Assembly: GCA_019208055.1 (NCBI GenBank)
Contig: JAGXJF010001812.1
Span: 248,001-312,000 of the forward strand
Direction of reading: 5' to 3'
Origin: Stipa capillata
Taxonomy: Eukaryota > Streptophyta > Magnoliopsida > Poales > Poaceae
DNA length: 64,000 nucleotides
The notes under the pieces are model-generated. The model saw only the letters and a list, made by a program, of their open reading frames with translations. It was not told the DNA's origin and did no database searches. The first letter of the stretch is position 1. Every line of letters begins with the position of its first letter. The position numbers and the translations under genes were made by a program. This document shows positions 10,484-21,114 of the stretch, piece after piece.

Positions 10484-13400
10484 TTCACCCTTAATTCTTC
10501 TACTTACCACGTCACCTTTTACCTCTCTACATGATGAGACTTTAGATAGTTACTTCACCATGTTTATCTGTCCCTCCAAAAATTCCCCAAAATTTTAGAG
10601 ACATCCTGAGACCTTCCCTAACATATCCTTATAACAATATCCTGAGGTCCAATGCAAATATTTCCAATCACTTCACGTTTAAGCTTAACTCAAATATTGA
10701 GTAGGTGTAAACGAAGCTCAATCCTATTGTACCAGCCAGTACATTTCCACCCTTGATTCATTTTTTTCCTCTAAACTATACCATTGACCAGCTGAACTCC
10801 TTTTGTTTCTTTCCCCTGCCAACACCATGTCGCATGCATGCTGCCACCTTTATCCTTTCTCACAGCATTGGTCCCTTGCTCTCTCTCCTATTCTTTTATC
10901 AAGCTGATTCCTCACTGCCGCACCATCACAGCAGCAGCAACAGCAGTCAACTGCCCATGTTCTTCTCTCCTTATTTCTTATCCTCACTCCTTTCCATCCA
11001 CTGCATGCAACAGCCAACTACTCTACTATTGCTTTTGACCTCCAGCTCTTTTATTTGTCTCTCCAAGCAACTCTACCTGAGCAGCCCTGCGCCACCTTCC
11101 TCCTTTTCCTTGCTCTCTCCTGCAACACTAGCCAGCGTCTTTACTCCCTTTGCTTCTCCATTACGCTCCCTGCTGCCAAGATAGCACTGCCCTTCCTGCC
11201 ACACTAAAGGGGCATTGAATTCCAGGAGGGGACAGTGCCCAGCTCTTCTGCTGCTACACCACGATCGGCCATGTGCACCTTACTTCTATCTCCCTTGCTC
11301 AATTGAGCACCTTTCTTCTTCAGTATCCTCTCAAACCGAGCCGTGTATTCCACTCTTCTCTAGCACGGCTTGCTTCCCTCACCTCTACCGCCAAGTCTCC
11401 TGCTAGCCCTTTTCCCCTTCAAGCTAGCCCTTCCATTACTCAACTCCAGCAGCCAAGCATGGCAGCCGAGCCCCTTCTTCCTCAAGCCGAGCCCCTTCTT
11501 CCTCAAGCCGAGCTCTGCCCCAGGCTTCTCCACCACCAACCATGCCCCCGAGCTTCCATCTCTTCTCCCTTAGCTTCTTCCTCAACTTCTCTCTACCCTC
11601 TCCCGAGCTCCTCAAACTCGAGCTCCTGAGCAGCAAGTTGCTCCTCCCCATCCTTCTTCTCCCCGAGCTGCCCTCCCTCTTCTCCCTTAGCTTCCTCAAT
11701 CCTCCAGTACCCGAGCCACCCTGAGCAAATTCCCATCCATGGCCTAAGCCCTTGTTCCTCCTTGCTCCCCTCCCTGACTCCATTCTTTCACCGCCCAGCG
11801 CCCAAGCTCAGAAGCTCCCCAAGCTTCTTCAACACGAGCATCCTGAACCAACGTAGCTCTCTTTCTCTTCCGCCTCAGCAGCCGAGCAGCTCCCCTTTTA
11901 TCCCCTAATAGTCCAAGTACCAGCAACCGCCCCTCCTTCCCGTGCTCTTTCTCGAGACCAGTACGCTGCCGCTGCTCTGGACATCGTCTACCGTCCCGGC
12001 CCGGACCGGCCACCTCCGGCCGCCGGCGAGCTCCTCCTTAGCCGCCCCGCCGCCGGTCAACCACCCGCTCCGCGTCACCTTGCCACGCCGGCCTCATCTT
12101 AGCTCCAATTGCCGCCGCTGCCCCTTTTCCTCCACCGCGGCAACGCCCCCGCGGCAATGCCCCACTGCGTCGGCCTCCACCGCGGCAGCCCCTGATTGCT
12201 GCCACGGCCACTCGCTCCCCACCGCAGCAACAAATCCCGTCCGCGGCAGACTACTCCACGCCCACGGCAGGCTATCTCGCGCCGCGGCCGTCGATTCCCC
12301 ACCACGGCGGCGTGCCTCACCTCACTGCGGTAGCTCCCGGCCGCTCCCACCTTGCCGCTGCGCCGCCCCCTTTTCGGACTCGAAGCCGCCACGCCCGGGC
12401 CTCCCTTTCCTCTCTTGCCGCAAGCCATCGCAGCAGCCCCTCTGGCTAAAGTCACCGCCGTAGTAGGCCATCGGCACCACCTTGAGCTCTCACCCCTACG
12501 TATGCCCGAGCTCTCTTACCCACTTCTCCCTCCGCAAGCTCTTTTCTTTTCCCTTTTCTACTTCTCTGGAACCATATTGCTTTGCCGAAGACATGTTCCC
12601 CGAATCACGCCTTCAGCACCATCTTGTGACCAGTCCAGAACACCTCTCCCCCTCCCATCTCCATTTTGGCAGCTCTTTGAAAACCCTATATCCCACTCGT
12701 CTAATCTCTATTTGACCCAATTCCTTTTCCAGTAAACCCCTAAAATCAAGTACTACCCACCAGTACCAATTTTATAACTTTTGCATGATTTGAAATTTTC
12801 AAATACGACTCGATTCATATATAAGCGTGTTATGTGTATATTTATAGTTTGGTTAACTCGGTTAATTACCTTGTCGCATGAAACCAATCCCGGCATGATG
12901 GTCTCGGCATACCATTTCTTTCGAAACCTTTCTTATCAAAATAACAGCTAGGGTTACGAAAGTCCCTTAATTACAACTCGTCCCTCATGCGTATGTATGT
13001 ATTTTGTTCGCGCATGCATAATCTTATATTTGTACACCAGCATCGTTTAAATATTGCTCTAGCAGAATCCAAATAGAACTCTAACCTTGAGGCGAGAATA
13101 ATGTTTCCTGAACCAATCCTCATATGAAAGCTAAAAGCCTATAACATGTTGTTATGATCCCAACCTTGCCAACCCTAGTTTTCATTTGTGTGAAAGCCCT
13201 TACCTCATTTGAGATTAATTCCATCGCAACATTTTGAAAACCCTAGCACCGTTCTAAGATCAATGCAGGGTTAAATGTTGCTGGAGTGTATTATGGTTCT
13301 TAATTGGTTCTTCCTCGCACCAATGGTGATTCGCTGTTTTTCTCGACGTGTAGTTGCGACGCGGCGGTACCTCACGCGCAGGGTCCCCGGTGTTGTCGTA

Positions 13401-14549
13401 TCCAGTTTGCGATCGAGATTCGGCCGGTAACGCCAGGCAAGCTCTCCGCCCTTGATCATGTTGTAACCCAAGTTTATGAAATGTTATTTTAATTTCAAAA
13501 CATGCATGCTATGTTCAATAACCGTTATTTTATGTAGCACAGTTATACCGATGAGTAGAAAACCCTAGTCTGACCCTGAGTTCCTTGTAACCCTAAGGAC
13601 TATGTATTCCGGTATTATTATCGAAAAACTTATGGTAGATTATATATACATAAATACATGCTTAGCCCTGCCGTAGTGAAATTAGGGTTTTTAAAAAGGA
13701 AAGTGATAACACCCCATATTTCATGTGGTGAACTTTTGAGAAGCGGACTGTCGTGTCCAGAGGTGTATGAAGGTAGCATAGCCATGGGTTGGTATGTTTT
13801 ACCGGAAATGGTTTTGTGAAACCGAGCTGAAAAGGGAGAAGTTTTTGATCCGGGTTGGTAATGAAGGGTGAATGTAGGGAGTTTGTTAAAGAGCGAGGTA
13901 AGGCCCGTCATGGTTCTCGCTGCCTTACGGGAATGGTGTGGAGTCCTTCTTGGATCATCTAAGGACCGATCTTAAGTGCCGTTTGGCCAAGTCTTACCGT
14001 GCGGCCACATGTCCTTTGTGGGAAGGACTTGACATAGTACCCGGCCTGAACTAGCATGAACCTGTGGGCAGTTAGTAGAGTGCAGATGGGGTGGTGTAAC
14101 CCCGAAGAGAACAAATACAGCAGTTTAGCGAGGCATTGTTCGCCACAAAGTTGGAACACCAACCTCCTTGTAGCGATGAGACTGACTCAAGGTAGGGTTG
14201 GGACATGTCCTTCGGACGGGTTCATGGCTGGGTTCACACCGGCGAAGAGTCTCGTTGTACTAGCTCTGTTAGTATGCGGGGCCCAGTATACCCAGGGTGA
14301 ACTACATCGTGTGGGTAAAGTCGTACCACCTCTGCAGAGGGTTAAAACTATTCGAATAGCCGCGTCCGCGGTCATGGACGAACTTGGTCGGGCCACACTA
14401 AAGTAGACTGGCTTTCAAAGTCCAAAAAGGTTTCTGGGTTATGGGTTTAAGGACGTGAACCTTCGTGTTCGCAGGGCAGCATGCCAAGTTCCCGTTGTAG
14501 CGGGAAGAGTGAAGAAGGGATTTCCCCGTGGACTCGGGCAAACCCTAGA

Positions 14550-14656
14550 ATCCCCGTAAGTACGAGGTGAGCTGTGTCTCCCTGAGGAACCGGATGATTG
14601 TCGTTGGTATCCCCGTAAGTACGAGGCAAGCTGTGTCTCCCTGAGGAACCGGGTGA
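14550..14656 (+). repeat. Two-copy tandem repeat, period 59 bp, inside the solo LTR
   Basis: The segment ATCCCCGTAAGTACGAGG, followed by AGCTGTGTCTCCCTGAGGAA, occurs at 14,550-14,597 and again at 14,609-14,656 with a few differences. Related CCGTTGTAGCGG motifs flank it at about 14,490 and 14,670-14,715. Confidence 0.85.
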
Positions 14657-15253
14657 ATACCATGCTTTGCCGTTGTAGCGGAAAGCACAGAGATGAACTC
14701 CCCGTTGTAGCGGGTAGAGTGATTCAAGCAGGTACTTTATCTCACCGAGTCAAGATATTTTGCTAAAATTGCTTTTATACCTATTTACATACATTTCAAA
14801 TGCAAACTTACTTTCCCGCACAACATGAAAACTAGGATAGAGCCAATTCCTTGATAATTCCCTTGCATGCATGTATCTGTGATAAACTCCCGGTGGAGTG
14901 CTTGCGAGTACATTCAATGTACTCACCTGACTTGTTGATTTGGCCAGACCGAAGGGCGACCGTTCGAAAGCAACGTCGGTAACCGCGATAACTAGGGCGA
15001 ACCCCCAGTCAGTTGCCTGTTGGGAACGGCATATTGATGGGCTCATCACCGCTCGATTTTCCGCTGCAAGATTTCTAGCCGTTGGGCTAAAGGTATAGTT
15101 TGTCGATCTTGAAGATCGGATTACGTATTCTATTCTAATAAGCGCGTGTATGATTGTGATACGCAGGTTAACTTGTGGGTATCGGCTACTGATCCAGGGA
15201 CCGGTACCGTAAACACAAGGGCTTATCCGGCCTTAAAAACCGGGTGCGCTACA

Positions 15254-15258
15254 ACCTC
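15254..15258. repeat. Target-site duplication ACCTC (right) of the solo LTR
   Basis: Identical to 9,751-9,755 and immediately follows the LTR terminus. Confidence 0.85.
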
Positions 15259-15352
15259 TCAAGTACCTGGTTTAGTGCGTGGAGCCAGCTCCAGGAGGTC
15301 GAGATACTTGGGATGCTCCAGCTCGGGTTTTCCTCTTATTTTGAAATCTCTT

Positions 15353-15840
15353 TTGTCATGTCGGGGGTGTTAGCAGAATTCCAGCAGTGTCTGAATCCTT
15401 TATCATGGCACATTTTTCCGTGCGAGGACGAAATGCGAATCGCTCCAGTTTTACGTTGATGTTAAGATGGATCTCTCCATTACCACCGTCAACGTTGACA
15501 TTAGCCGTGTTCAGGAAGCGTCTTCCTACGATTAGTGGAGTCTTTTCATCGACCTCCATATCCAGGACTACAAAGTCCACAAGGATGAGGTGTTAGCGGA
15601 TATTCACTAGTACATTTTCAGCGATACCAACTACGTATCGGACAGACTGATCTGCAAGCTGCAGGCACATTGCCGTAGGAGAAATATCAGTAAAGTTGAG
15701 TTTATCTAATACCTATTTGGGTATGAGGCTGACGCTTGCTCCTAGATCATAGAGTGCTCTCTCAAAGAATTTAGATCCAAAGGAACATGTGATCGTGGGA
15801 AGGCCTGAATCTCTCTTCTTGGCAGGGGTAGCAGTCAATA
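15353..15840 (-). pseudogene. Athila-type retropepsin (aspartic protease) domain, degraded
   Basis: On the minus strand the translation contains LYDLGASVSLIPK (around 15,740), where DLGAS is the retropepsin active-site motif. It is followed by CLQLADQSVRYVVGIAENVL, then VDFVVLDMEVD and TPLIVGRRFL, matching the order of Athila-lineage proteases. In-frame stops follow IPK (a TAG where the family has Gln) and follow VLVNIR, so it cannot be translated whole. It lies downstream of gag (16.4-17.55 kb) on the same strand, as expected for gag-pro. The continuation toward reverse transcriptase is absent: the next sequence is a short spacer and then the solo LTR at 15,253. The host element may be a non-autonomous, pol-less type. 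Confidence 0.7.
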
Positions 15841-16375
15841 TTATAGTGCTACATTCGTTCATTAATTTAACTGTTTTGAGGAGTTGAGGATTAGACGTTT
15901 GTTGAGCAATATGTCTTTTAGGTACCTTGTATAGGTTGGGACCTACATGGCATCTAACAACGAAATATTGACATAAAGTTTTTAATTACTTTAGCAAACT
16001 AATCGTATTATTCGTCCGAGTAGTTCTTACGAGTGCGTGGAGGGATGGTAGCACGTTACTATCAAAATAATGATGCGGGCTACTCTTGGGAGCAGTTGCA
16101 GAGTTTTCTTGTGGTTCATCCTCCTTGTCTTTCACTTTGTCTTCATGAGTCTTGGGTTCTTCTGCTGCTCCGGATCCTTGAGCATTTTACCAGACCTAGT
16201 AGCGAGAGCGTTGACTTGCTCACGAGGATTGGCCTCTGGCTGTCCTGGTAGATGACCTGTGTTGCTTTTTGGAATGAAAGTGGCGAGCTGCGCAACTTGG
16301 GTCTCTTGCATTTTGCTATGACCTAACTGCTGTTGAACAAAACTAGCAAGATTTTCTTTTTTTCATCTATACCCT
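15841..16375 (-). other. Degraded gag-protease linker
   Basis: This lies between the gag zinc knuckle and the protease. The frame is broken repeatedly and no domain is recognisable. Position alone assigns it to the Athila-type gag-pro. Confidence 0.4.
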
Positions 16376-17550
16376 TTAGGATTTTTTCCTTGTCATAGAA
16401 TTTCTTGCTAATGCTTTCATTAATTCTAGATTGAGCATCGATATATTCCTTAAGGGCAGGATCAAGAGTTGAAGTACAAGACGAATTTTGAGATGGGTAG
16501 GAGTTGTTACCATTTTTACCTTTGTTGCCAAAGTTGAGGTTCGGTTGGTTTCTCTAATAGGGCTGGTAGCCTTTGTTCTCACAGGGATAATAGTTGTTGA
16601 TGAAGTTGACGTCTTCATCCTGTCTTTGGGACAATCTATCCCCATGTGACCCACATTTCCACATTCTTCGCAAGTCATCCTTGTGTCAGCTTCTTTCATG
16701 ATCTCGGAAGATGCAAGAAGAGCCTTGATCCTTTTGCAGTGTTCTACTTTGGCGGCAAGGAAGTCCATGCCCTCCAGTGAGTGAACTCCTATGTCTGGCT
16801 TGGCTGCAAGCGCTTGGTCTCCCACCCTTGTTAGTAACTGTCTTGTTGATGAGTGACTCGGCTCAAGTGATGCCAAATCGGAAGAAAGCTCCTCCGGTGG
16901 CAGCATCAAGGTGCTCTTGAGTATTCCTTACAAGTCCATTGTAGAAGGTATAGATCAAGAGCCACTCCTCCGTACCGTGATGAGGACATGACAAAATACT
17001 TTCCTGGAACCTCTGCCATGCTTCGGTGATGGATTCATCATGAGCCTGTTGGATGTTGGTGATCTTGCTGCTCAACTCGACGGTTCTTCTGGGAGGGAAG
17101 TACTTGGCGAGGAATGCATCGGAACACTTCTCCCATGTTTCAACTTTAGAAGCGAGGAGTGAGTGAAACCATTGTTTGGAATTCCTGAGAAGAGAGAATG
17201 GAAAAAGCCTGAGAAGGATGGTGTTAGTGGCAACATTCTTCAGGTTGAATGTGCTACAAATCTCCAAATGGATGAGGGCTAGCCTTGAGCTCAAAGTTCT
17301 TGGCTCCAACAATGGGCAATGCCACAAGAGGGACATTGTGGCTGCTTGGTGTGGAGTACTACTAGAGTGTCTTCTTGGTCATTGTCGCTGGCAAATTACC
17401 ACAGGGTTCGGAGTGTGGTATTGGTCGAGGAATCTCTAGAGTTGAAAAAGGAGAAGAAGAAGTTGCCAGATCACCAAGTGGTTTTGCAGCAATAACCCTC
17501 TTAGGCTGATCCAGGGTTTTCTTGAGTTTAGAATGGGATTCTCTCAAGAT
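16376..17550 (-). pseudogene. Athila-type gag (capsid and zinc knuckle), frameshifted
   Basis: The minus-strand frame 17,336-16,863 contains LRLFPFSLL, KQWFHSL, WEKCSDAFLAKYFP, AWQRFQESILSCPHHG and LDAATGGAFF, in the order typical of plant Ty3/gypsy capsid domains of the Athila lineage. A second frame, 16,909-16,376, carries the zinc knuckle CEECGNVGHMGIDCP (C-x2-C-x4-H-x4-C). The two halves are in different frames, so at least one frameshift separates them near 16,870-16,900. The start is probably in the short frame opening near 17,547 (MRESHSK). The product would assemble virus-like particles, but this copy is non-functional. No reverse transcriptase follows. Confidence 0.8.
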
Positions 17551-17700
17551 TGCCTCAGGATCGGGTCAGAAGTTTTTAGGAAGGGGAAAACTAGACATGC
17601 ACCGCCCTATCTAGATAGAGAGAAAAGAACAGACTTGGAAAATATATAGATATATTTATTTCTGATTCAAAGTTGCTTCCTCGGCAATGGTAGTAGAAAT
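17551..17700 (-). other. Athila leader with a possible degenerate primer-binding site
   Basis: Read on the minus strand, the region near 17,695-17,675 gives CCATTGCCGAGGAAGC, which resembles a mutated version of the CCGTTGCCGGGGAGC part of Athila primer-binding sites. If so, the LTR ends just to its right, near 17,700. This is a weak call from one short match. Confidence 0.3.
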
Positions 17701-17979
17701 GCTTGTTCGCTATTCTTATGACTTATATATATATATATATGTATATATATGACCTATATATATAAGTATATATATATATCTCTACAAGTGCATGGAAAAG
17801 CAGTTGTAGCATTTCACCTCGAAAGTATTCCAGGGTTCATTGAATCCACATGAATCAAATGGATTTGAGCAGGGGTATCAGATTATCAGTATATCGTATA
17901 TATATATCCAATCCTCCGTCACTTAGGAAGGATGGTTCTCAAATAGATAGATAAGGGTAGATGACCACCAGGTAGAGAG

Positions 17980-18051
17980 GTTACCAACCTACACAAGTAA
18001 CATCTGAGAGTATGTGTTACCAACCTACACAAGTAACATCTGAGAGTATGT
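17980..18051. repeat. Perfect 36-bp tandem duplication
   Basis: Copies at 17,980-18,015 and 18,016-18,051 are identical, each starting GTTACCAACCTACAC and ending GAGAGTATGT. Confidence 0.95.
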
Positions 18052-18811
18052 AGCTAGCCGGAGTATAGTAAAAGGAAGGTAAGAGAGAATTCTTTGTAAT
18101 AGTAGTTTTCAGTATTCTAGTTATCAAGCAGTTGTTAGGTCAAGATTCAATCGCTCCAAAATACCTATATCAGGGTTAGGCACTATCACCGACTATCCCG
18201 AAAAGAGGCGTAGCTGGATGAAGTCTCGGAAGACTCAAGATCTTCCCCCTAGTCAAACCCTAACTAAAGTGAGGATAGAGTTAGGCTACACTTAAAGCTA
18301 TTGTTTCAACAGGATTGCTATAGTGGTAGGCTCTAGGTAAAAGGGGGGCCCTTTCCATGGGAGATCCCCTCCATTAACCAAACTCCGAATGACAATAAGC
18401 TAGCCCCTAGGCTACACTTTTATGTCCTAGATAATTTAAACCCGACTAATTCGTCTGCACACCTAGCAAAGGGTAAAGGATTACCCTACTCGCAGGTCCT
18501 AACTTTAACAACTATTCTGACAGAGAGAAAAGAATGCAGAAATATAACTTGACAAATAAATATACTCAAATGACCACTATATTGATATTGAAATATGCAT
18601 ACAAAGGTATGAAGGATACACGGAAACAGATATGTACCGAGTTACTGAAGAAAATTCTCCAGAACTTTGGCTCACAGGCTGACTCTTCCTCCTAGCTATT
18701 TTGCTACTCTAGTGTTGCCTACACTACTCTATCTAGAGCTATAAGTGAGGTGGCACCTTAAAGAGGAGAAGGGAATGAAGTGGTGGTTACTAAAATGAGG
18801 GAGATGGGGAG

Positions 18812-18820
18812 TATTTTATA
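18812..18820 (-). promoter_or_regulatory. TATA box of the Athila-type LTR
   Basis: TATAAAATA on the minus strand, in an LTR position upstream of the minus-strand gag. Confidence 0.45.
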
Positions 18821-19288
18821 GGCCGGCTGACCTAGGGTAGGTTGGCCAATCCTCTCCACGTGGTAGGATCTGCGATAGGACCAGCCGATCTAGTTAAGTC
18901 GATGGGCCTGCCGAACTAGTCTTGTCTGGTCAATCTTCGATCGACGACTAAGCTTGGTCCCCGGATGATGCGAAGGTTGGAGGCACGATCGACTCTCCTG
19001 CAAAGGATCTTGGTGCGCACAAAGTCCCCAAGGCGAAAGGATAAGTCCCCTGGGCATTTTTAGTGGGCCGGCCAACCTATTTGATGGCTGGGCTGGCCGA
19101 CCTACCCCGAAGCAAGGGCTAGGAGACCTACCCAGAAGCCAGGGCTGGCTGGCCTAGGGGGTAGGGCTAGCCGACCTACACAGAAGGGTGGTCAACACCT
19201 TCCCCCCTTTCGGCGTCCGGCGGCGGGTTGATGTCGCTCCGCAGATAAATTTTTGTGGTGGTCTATGGGTTCAGAAAAGGTTCTCTGG

Positions 19289-19293
19289 ATGGT
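19289..19293. repeat. Target-site duplication ATGGT (left) of the Tat element
   Basis: ATGGT directly precedes the LTR and is repeated at 33,209-33,213. Confidence 0.95.
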
Positions 19294-20608
19294 TGTCGGC
19301 GTAGAGACGCCTCTAGCGGTGGTCCGGTTGGACCCCCTTTGGGATTCGGCCGGGGGCGCAGTAGGAGTTGTTTCGAGCGCCGGTGATGATTTCTGGAGAG
19401 GTGGATCTGATGCAGGAGACGCAAAGGATTTATCCAGGTTCAGGCCACCCGGAGGTGTAAAACCCTACGTCCTGCTCTTGTGTGTGTATTGATCTATCGA
19501 AGATTACAAAGGCTTTTGCTTACAAGAGGAGTTCTTCTCTAAGAGGTCTAACCCTAGAAAAATGGCCAACCAAGAGTGTAACCCTTTGCATGGCCTCGGT
19601 TCTCCCCTTATATACCCGGGGGTTTACCATATTGGCCAGAGGGTACTGCTGGCGACGTGGGCGCTACAGGGCTGCCCACGCCTTCATTTAATGCGTGGTG
19701 AAGATTTCCGCACTGGACGTCCCCTGGCCACGCCTCGGAACAGGGGTTCTGACACCTTTATGCCCGGTGGGTCCCGCGAACGAAGACTTACCGGGCTTCT
19801 TCTGACAGGGTTGGTGAGACACCCGCTTCTAGGCCCCGGGCGTCAGCGAGCGAACCCGCGCGCCGGAGCGCGTGGTGACGCGACACAAGGGGCGAAAAGG
19901 TTGACAGCGACAGGGGCGTGCGGTCGGTCAACATACCTGTCAGTCGGGCCCATCACTTGGCAGGGGCGATGGCCAACGGGGCTTTCGCCTGAGCGGGTGG
20001 GGCCCGGCCTGACCGTCATCATGCCCTCACAGGGCTTAGAATTTCTTGCCGAAATGACGGGCATTAAATGCCTCTGCCAGGGCTGAAGCTTGTTGGAGAA
20101 GCTAACCACTCGATGATGTGCCCGGAGGAGGGCCCCACGGGGGGGGGACCCGACGATCCCCGAGCATCTCGGCCCCGAGCAGTTCCTTCACTGGGAGGGG
20201 CGCCAGCTGTCCGAGGCAGCACCCGGGCGGCCTCGAGCGCTCGGGGAGCACTCGTTGGAGGGACGCTCGGGGTCCCCTACGGGGGGAGCCCCAGGAGGAG
20301 TGCTCGGGGAGCACCCCGAGCACTTCCCTGGGCCCCACACCTCTTGGGACGCCGGATGCTCGGGAGAGGGGCCCCGAGCGCTCCCTTGATTCCTGAGCCT
20401 TGAACTCTCGGGAGCCCAAGGCCTTTCCTGGTTACTCGCGCGGATGCGACGCCCAACGAAGGCCCCCGAGAGCTCGGGCTTGACTGCCGGATCCATTTGA
20501 CAGTCGGGACGGGGCCTACACCGACCCGGCCGCCACGTGTCTCGCTCCGCGGCATCTGATTGGCCTCCACCGGCGGTTCGGGGGACCCTGGGCCCCATTC
20601 TGCCGACA
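19294..20608 (-). repeat. 3' LTR of the Tat element (left copy, 1,315 bp)
   Basis: It begins TGTCGGCGTAGAGACG and ends GCCGACA as written on the plus strand, so the termini form a 7-bp inverted repeat. A minus-strand TATATAA box lies at 19,608-19,614. The right half is packed with CTCGGG/CCCGAG hexamers. Confidence 0.95.
19608..19614 (-). promoter_or_regulatory. TATA box in the Tat 3' LTR
   Basis: TATATAA on the minus strand, equivalent to 32,207-32,213 in the 5' LTR. Confidence 0.6.
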
Positions 20609-20622
20609 GCAGCCCCCGGCCT
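20609..20622 (-). other. Polypurine tract of the Tat element
   Basis: On the minus strand the bases immediately upstream of the 3' LTR read AGGCCGGGGGCTGC, a G-rich tract in the position expected for plus-strand DNA priming. It is less pure than most polypurine tracts. Confidence 0.5.
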
Positions 20623-20808
20623 TGTCTCCCAGCGACGGCCCGAGGGGCCGCGACTGGGGATAAGGCCTTTCCTTCTTGGGCCAAGCAAAGATGCCGGCTC
20701 ATCTTCATGCGCCCTGCGGAGGGGCGCTTTAATGCGCGCGGGGAACGCGCGCGGCTCTTCGCGCCGCGCGCGGACGGTTGCGTGCCTCGGGTTTCGCGCG
20801 ACCGCAAT

Positions 20809-20897
20809 TTTACTGCCAATGGCAGTAAATTCGCAGGCCATGATTACACGAACTCCGGGTTTCGGGCGACCGTAATTTTACTGCCAATGGCAGTAAA
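20809..20897 (+). promoter_or_regulatory. Duplicated palindrome upstream of the antisense ORF
   Basis: The 9-bp arms TTTACTGCC and GGCAGTAAA around a 3-base AAT centre occur at 20,809-20,829 and 20,877-20,897, each preceded by GGGTTTCG and CGACCG. The period is 68 bp. They lie 60-150 bp upstream of a TTTAAAAG TATA-like site (about 20,963-20,970) and about 220-300 bp upstream of the antisense ATG at 21,115. A role as paired operator-like sites for that ORF is inference. Confidence 0.6.
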
Positions 20898-20962
20898 CTG
20901 ACAGCCCACGATCGCGCGAAAACCGCTGGGCGTGGGGCGGTTGATCTTCTGCGGCTTTCTTC

Positions 20963-20970
20963 TTTAAAAG
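20963..20970 (+). promoter_or_regulatory. Candidate TATA box for the antisense ORF
   Basis: TTTAAAAG, about 145 bp upstream of the ATG at 21,115, followed by a C/T-rich leader like a plant 5' UTR. Confidence 0.4.
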
Positions 20971-21114
20971 AGAACGACCCCACACCTTTTCAAACTTCCA
21001 AATCCTGCGCAAACGCTCTGTTTCCAAAGCTCTTGCGCTCGCTTTGTCTTCTTCCTTTCGCCACCACTTTCTTCGCCTCCCGACAGCTTCCTTCGCCACT
21101 ACTCCACCGCCGCC

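Larger units (their letters stand above)
9756..15253 (+). repeat. Solo LTR of a Tekay/Del-type Ty3/gypsy retrotransposon (about 5.5 kb)
   Basis: It begins TGTAACATCCC, ends GCGCTACA and is flanked by identical 5-bp duplications ACCTC. No primer-binding site, gag, pol or second LTR is associated, so it is a solo LTR left by recombination between two LTRs. It contains the Tekay LTR landmark with GCCGCGTCCGCGGTCATGG at about 14,358-14,376 and the GAGTAC..GTACTC inverted repeat at about 14,905-14,926. An AT microsatellite lies at 10,439-10,481 and a 59-bp-period repeat at 14,550-14,656. The C/T-rich stretch 10.75-12.73 kb gives long but unconvincing ORFs on both strands. It splits an Athila-type element between its protease and the downstream spacer. 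Confidence 0.85.
17701..19293 (-). repeat. Athila-type LTR, left portion (split by the Tat element)
   Basis: This lies between the gag leader and the Tat element insertion point. On the minus strand it carries a TATA-like promoter (TATAAAATA, 18,820-18,812) followed by the leader. The LTR appears to continue beyond the inserted element at 33,209-33,399, where it begins TGTTAATGCACG. That would give an LTR of roughly 1.8 kb. It includes an AT microsatellite (about 17,725-17,780), a 36-bp tandem repeat and GGCCGGC-rich stretches. The left edge is inferred, not seen. Confidence 0.45.

Noticed and set aside
10753..12735. Several 100-170 codon ORFs rich in Ser, Pro and Leu
   Set aside because: They lie inside the solo LTR in a C/T-rich block, overlap in several frames and have no domain signature.
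17980..18051. Possible CRISPR-like direct repeats
   Set aside because: Only two identical head-to-tail copies with no spacer; a tandem duplication in a plant LTR.
19562..20086. 174-codon ORF in the Tat LTR, also present at 31,915-32,685
   Set aside because: It lies wholly inside both LTR copies on the strand opposite to transcription, with no domain; LTR sequence rather than a gene.
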